This document shows, one piece after another, positions 62,480-64,000 of a stretch of 64,000 nucleotides of DNA (within the stretch, counting starts at the first letter, position 1; every line of letters begins with the position of its first letter). This stretch comes from Amorphochlora amoebiformis (Eukaryota; Cercozoa; Chlorarachniophyceae), in contig BAAHQB010000016.1 of the NCBI GenBank assembly GCA_054601695.1, positions 124,001-188,000 of the forward strand, read 5' to 3'. Made by a program: the position numbers and the translations under genes. The notes beneath the pieces were generated by a model. The model ran no database searches. It saw only the letters and a list, made by a program, of their open reading frames with translations, and was not told the DNA's origin.

Positions 62480-63025
62480 TTAAACGGGTGGAGAAGGCGG
62501 CATAGGCAGCCCCATGTCCTTGAAGTAGCGCTTGAGACGTTCCTCCTGCCCCGCCTTGCTCATCTTGTATGCGTCAGCCGACGCTTGAATCACCAGTTCC
62601 TGCAACTTATCGGATCCCTGATCTATGGCGGCCTGGGTCACGTCCACTAGCTTAGGCTTTTGCGACCCCGATAGCACGACTCGCACTGTCTCGTCCTCAG
62701 AGAAGCCTTCATACTCGGCTTTCTCCAGGTCCTCCTTCATGGTCTGGGTGGCCGCCTGCATCTTGGAATAAAATTGGTTGATCATTTGGTTGAGAGGGCC
62801 CGATCCCTTGATTTGGTCGGCGTGAGCAGGGATGCGACGGCTACTCTGCACACGTGAGTGCTCCGCTTGCGAACCAATTATTCCGTGGTTTAATCTGTGA
62901 GTTTGAGATCGGGATTGAAATCTAGAAACGGGACGATATCGTGACGACGACAACTCGGCGCGACCCTCCACGGATACGCTACATATTACGCCAACCGCCA
63001 GCAAATACAAAGGTGTGGAAACCAT
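62480..63025 (-). CDS. YbaB/EbfC-family DNA-binding protein with signal-type leader (probably plastid)
   Basis: Intronless, 181 aa. Residues 1-21 (MVSTPLYLLAVGVICSVSVEG) form a signal peptide. Residues about 22-72 are Ser/Arg/His/Gln-rich with almost no acidic residues, as in transit peptides. Residues 73-181 match YbaB/EbfC: a first helix (GPLNQMINQFYSKMQAATQ), strands around VRVVLSGSQKPKLVDV, then DKLQELVIQASADAYKMSK and the C-terminal MGLPMPPSPPV resembling the family's GLGLPG end. YbaB proteins are small dimeric nucleoid-associated DNA-binding proteins of bacteria and plastids. The bipartite leader suggests import into a complex plastid. Its length is roughly 70 aa above bacterial homologues because of the leader. 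Confidence 0.85.
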   Translation of the reverse strand: MVSTPLYLLAVGVICSVSVEGRAELSSSRYRPVSRFQSRSQTHRLNHGIIGSQAEHSRVQSSRRIPAHADQIKGSGPLNQMINQFYSKMQAATQTMKEDLEKAEYEGFSEDETVRVVLSGSQKPKLVDVTQAAIDQGSDKLQELVIQASADAYKMSKAGQEERLKRYFKDMGLPMPPSPPV

Positions 63026-63123
63026 GGGGTGGGATTATCACCCGACGCTAATGTCCGGGGGAACCCCGGGGATTCTGCAGAGATTTTCGGATCTTCTCTG
63101 TTGCGGGATTCGCATGGGATTCG
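63026..63123. promoter_or_regulatory. Possible bidirectional promoter with GGGATTCG repeats
   Basis: Between the YbaB start and the earliest ATG of the + strand frame. GGGATTCG-like words recur from about 63066 to 63178, extending past this interval if a later start is used. Confidence 0.35.
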
Positions 63124-64000
63124 ATGGGATTTGCCGGGAATTCGTTGCAGGAAACCGGGGATTCGTTGGGATTCGAATCAATCAGAGAATCCGCGCGAAT
63201 ATCCAGGGATCTCTCGGATGCTGGCATGGCACCCGCCCGCGTGCGCAGGGCTCGATGCCTATTGTTGTCGTTATTCGGTGTCGTACATTATACGCTGATG
63301 GGCCTCACAAGCATATCCTTCTCGGATGGGAGTAGCTTTTATCCTCACCCTCTGGCGTCCACGAGGCTTTCTTATCAAGACAAAGCCCCCATCCAAACCA
63401 GCCCTTCATATCCGAGCCCTCACCAACCAAACAATGCGGGTATGAGCAGCTCGAGCTTCTACATCGACCCTCCTCTAGCGGATGCCCACACGTACGCACA
63501 CTCGTATGCGCAATCGGGGAGTCCTGGCTTCTATTCCGCATCTAAAACGACCCGGCCTGGAAAGGGATATCACAATGGCGGATATGGAGACGGAAGTCGT
63601 GGGAGCCGTGAGGGGGAACAGGATACACTTTCAAGCATAAGCATAACGTCAGCGAAAGATGGATTATCAGTTGTTGAACAAGACGTAGTCAGTCATGTCG
63701 ACAACTGTGCCGGGAATCTAGACGTCGACATTGGTGTTGAAGGTGTCATCGCTGGCTTCAACGCAAAGATCAAGGGCATCCCCGATGCGAATACATCGTT
63801 GGTGTCCCAGCAACAGTCTCTGTCGTCGTCGTCTCTGTCGTCCATGTCGTCGTTGTCGGCACACCCGATAGCGGGCAGGCTTCAACTAGTCACGCTTGTC
63901 ATCCACCACAACGCCCGAGGACTCGACGCAAAGTTGTCTAGAGAGCCACGAGGGGTCCGAGTTGTCGCTACGCGCAGCACACCCTCCATTGCCAAACCTA
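63124..64000 (+). CDS. Open frame of unknown function running off right edge
   Basis: Open from 63052 to the window end. Possible starts are 63124, 63226 (before RVRRARCLLLSLFGVV, a possible signal anchor) and 63298. From 63298 the protein is Ser/Tyr/Pro/Gly-rich (SPSYPSPHQPNN, SYAQSGSPGFYS, GYHNGGYGDGSRGS), followed by a Ser run (SLSSSSLSSMSSLS) and GRLQLVTLVIHHNARGLDAKL. No domain is recognised. Base composition and codon use resemble the RPB1 exons, which supports coding. An intron near the start cannot be excluded. Confidence 0.5.
   Translation, partial: MGFAGNSLQETGDSLGFESIRESARISRDLSDAGMAPARVRRARCLLLSLFGVVHYTLMGLTSISFSDGSSFYPHPLASTRLSYQDKAPIQTSPSYPSPHQPNNAGMSSSSFYIDPPLADAHTYAHSYAQSGSPGFYSASKTTRPGKGYHNGGYGDGSRGSREGEQDTLSSISITSAKDGLSVVEQDVVSHVDNCAGNLDVDIGVEGVIAGFNAKIKGIPDANTSLVSQQQSLSSSSLSSMSSLSAHPIAGRLQLVTLVIHHNARGLDAKLSREPRGVRVVATRSTPSIAKP

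Overview
This 64 kb window comes from a nuclear chromosome of a eukaryote. It carries spliced genes with GT-AG introns, an RNA polymerase II largest subunit with a heptad CTD, and TTAGGG-type repeats. A YbaB/EbfC-family protein with a signal peptide followed by a basic Ser/Arg-rich leader suggests an alga whose plastid lies behind an ER-derived membrane (complex plastid). No finer placement can be supported from sequence alone.

Most of the DNA is (AT)n microsatellite, with (CT/GA)n tracts and degenerate CCCTAA/TTAGGG arrays. Almost none of the long Tyr/Ile, Leu/Gly, Asn/Pro or Arg/Lys/Glu reading frames are genes. The real exons are short islands of ordinary composition. Joining them by GT-AG sites, phase continuity and family similarity gives eight genes: (1) the 5' end of a leukotriene-A4-hydrolase-like M1 peptidase (1-456, -); (2) a complete 10-exon organellar-type elongation factor P (578-8419, +); (3) a small EXPERA/TMEM97-like membrane protein (9049-12754, -); (4) complete RPB1 in 8 exons (12914-21487, +); (5) a 63-67 aa protein of unknown function (22711-25622, -); (6) a trehalose-6-phosphate synthase/phosphatase-like gene of about 46 exons over 32.5 kb (27471-60000, -); (7) a two-exon gene of unknown function (60227-60843, +); (8) the YbaB protein (62480-63025, -). 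A ninth open frame (63124-64000, +) runs off the right edge.

The genes are arranged as divergent head-to-head pairs with short spacers (start codons about 0.1-0.23 kb apart), separated by convergent or tandem intergenic stretches. Introns untouched by repeats are about 49-80 bp. Expanded ones reach 2.7 kb and consist of (AT)n, telomere-like DNA and (CT/GA)n that often run right up to the splice sites.

The most notable points are the exploded TPS-like gene whose protein has lost the phosphatase nucleophile and the glucose-6-phosphate-side residues of the synthase, truncated copies of exon edges sitting in the AT arrays beside their exons, and telomere-like arrays inside introns that share an embedded element.

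All exon models are manual. (AT)n and homopolymer lengths may be assembly-dependent.
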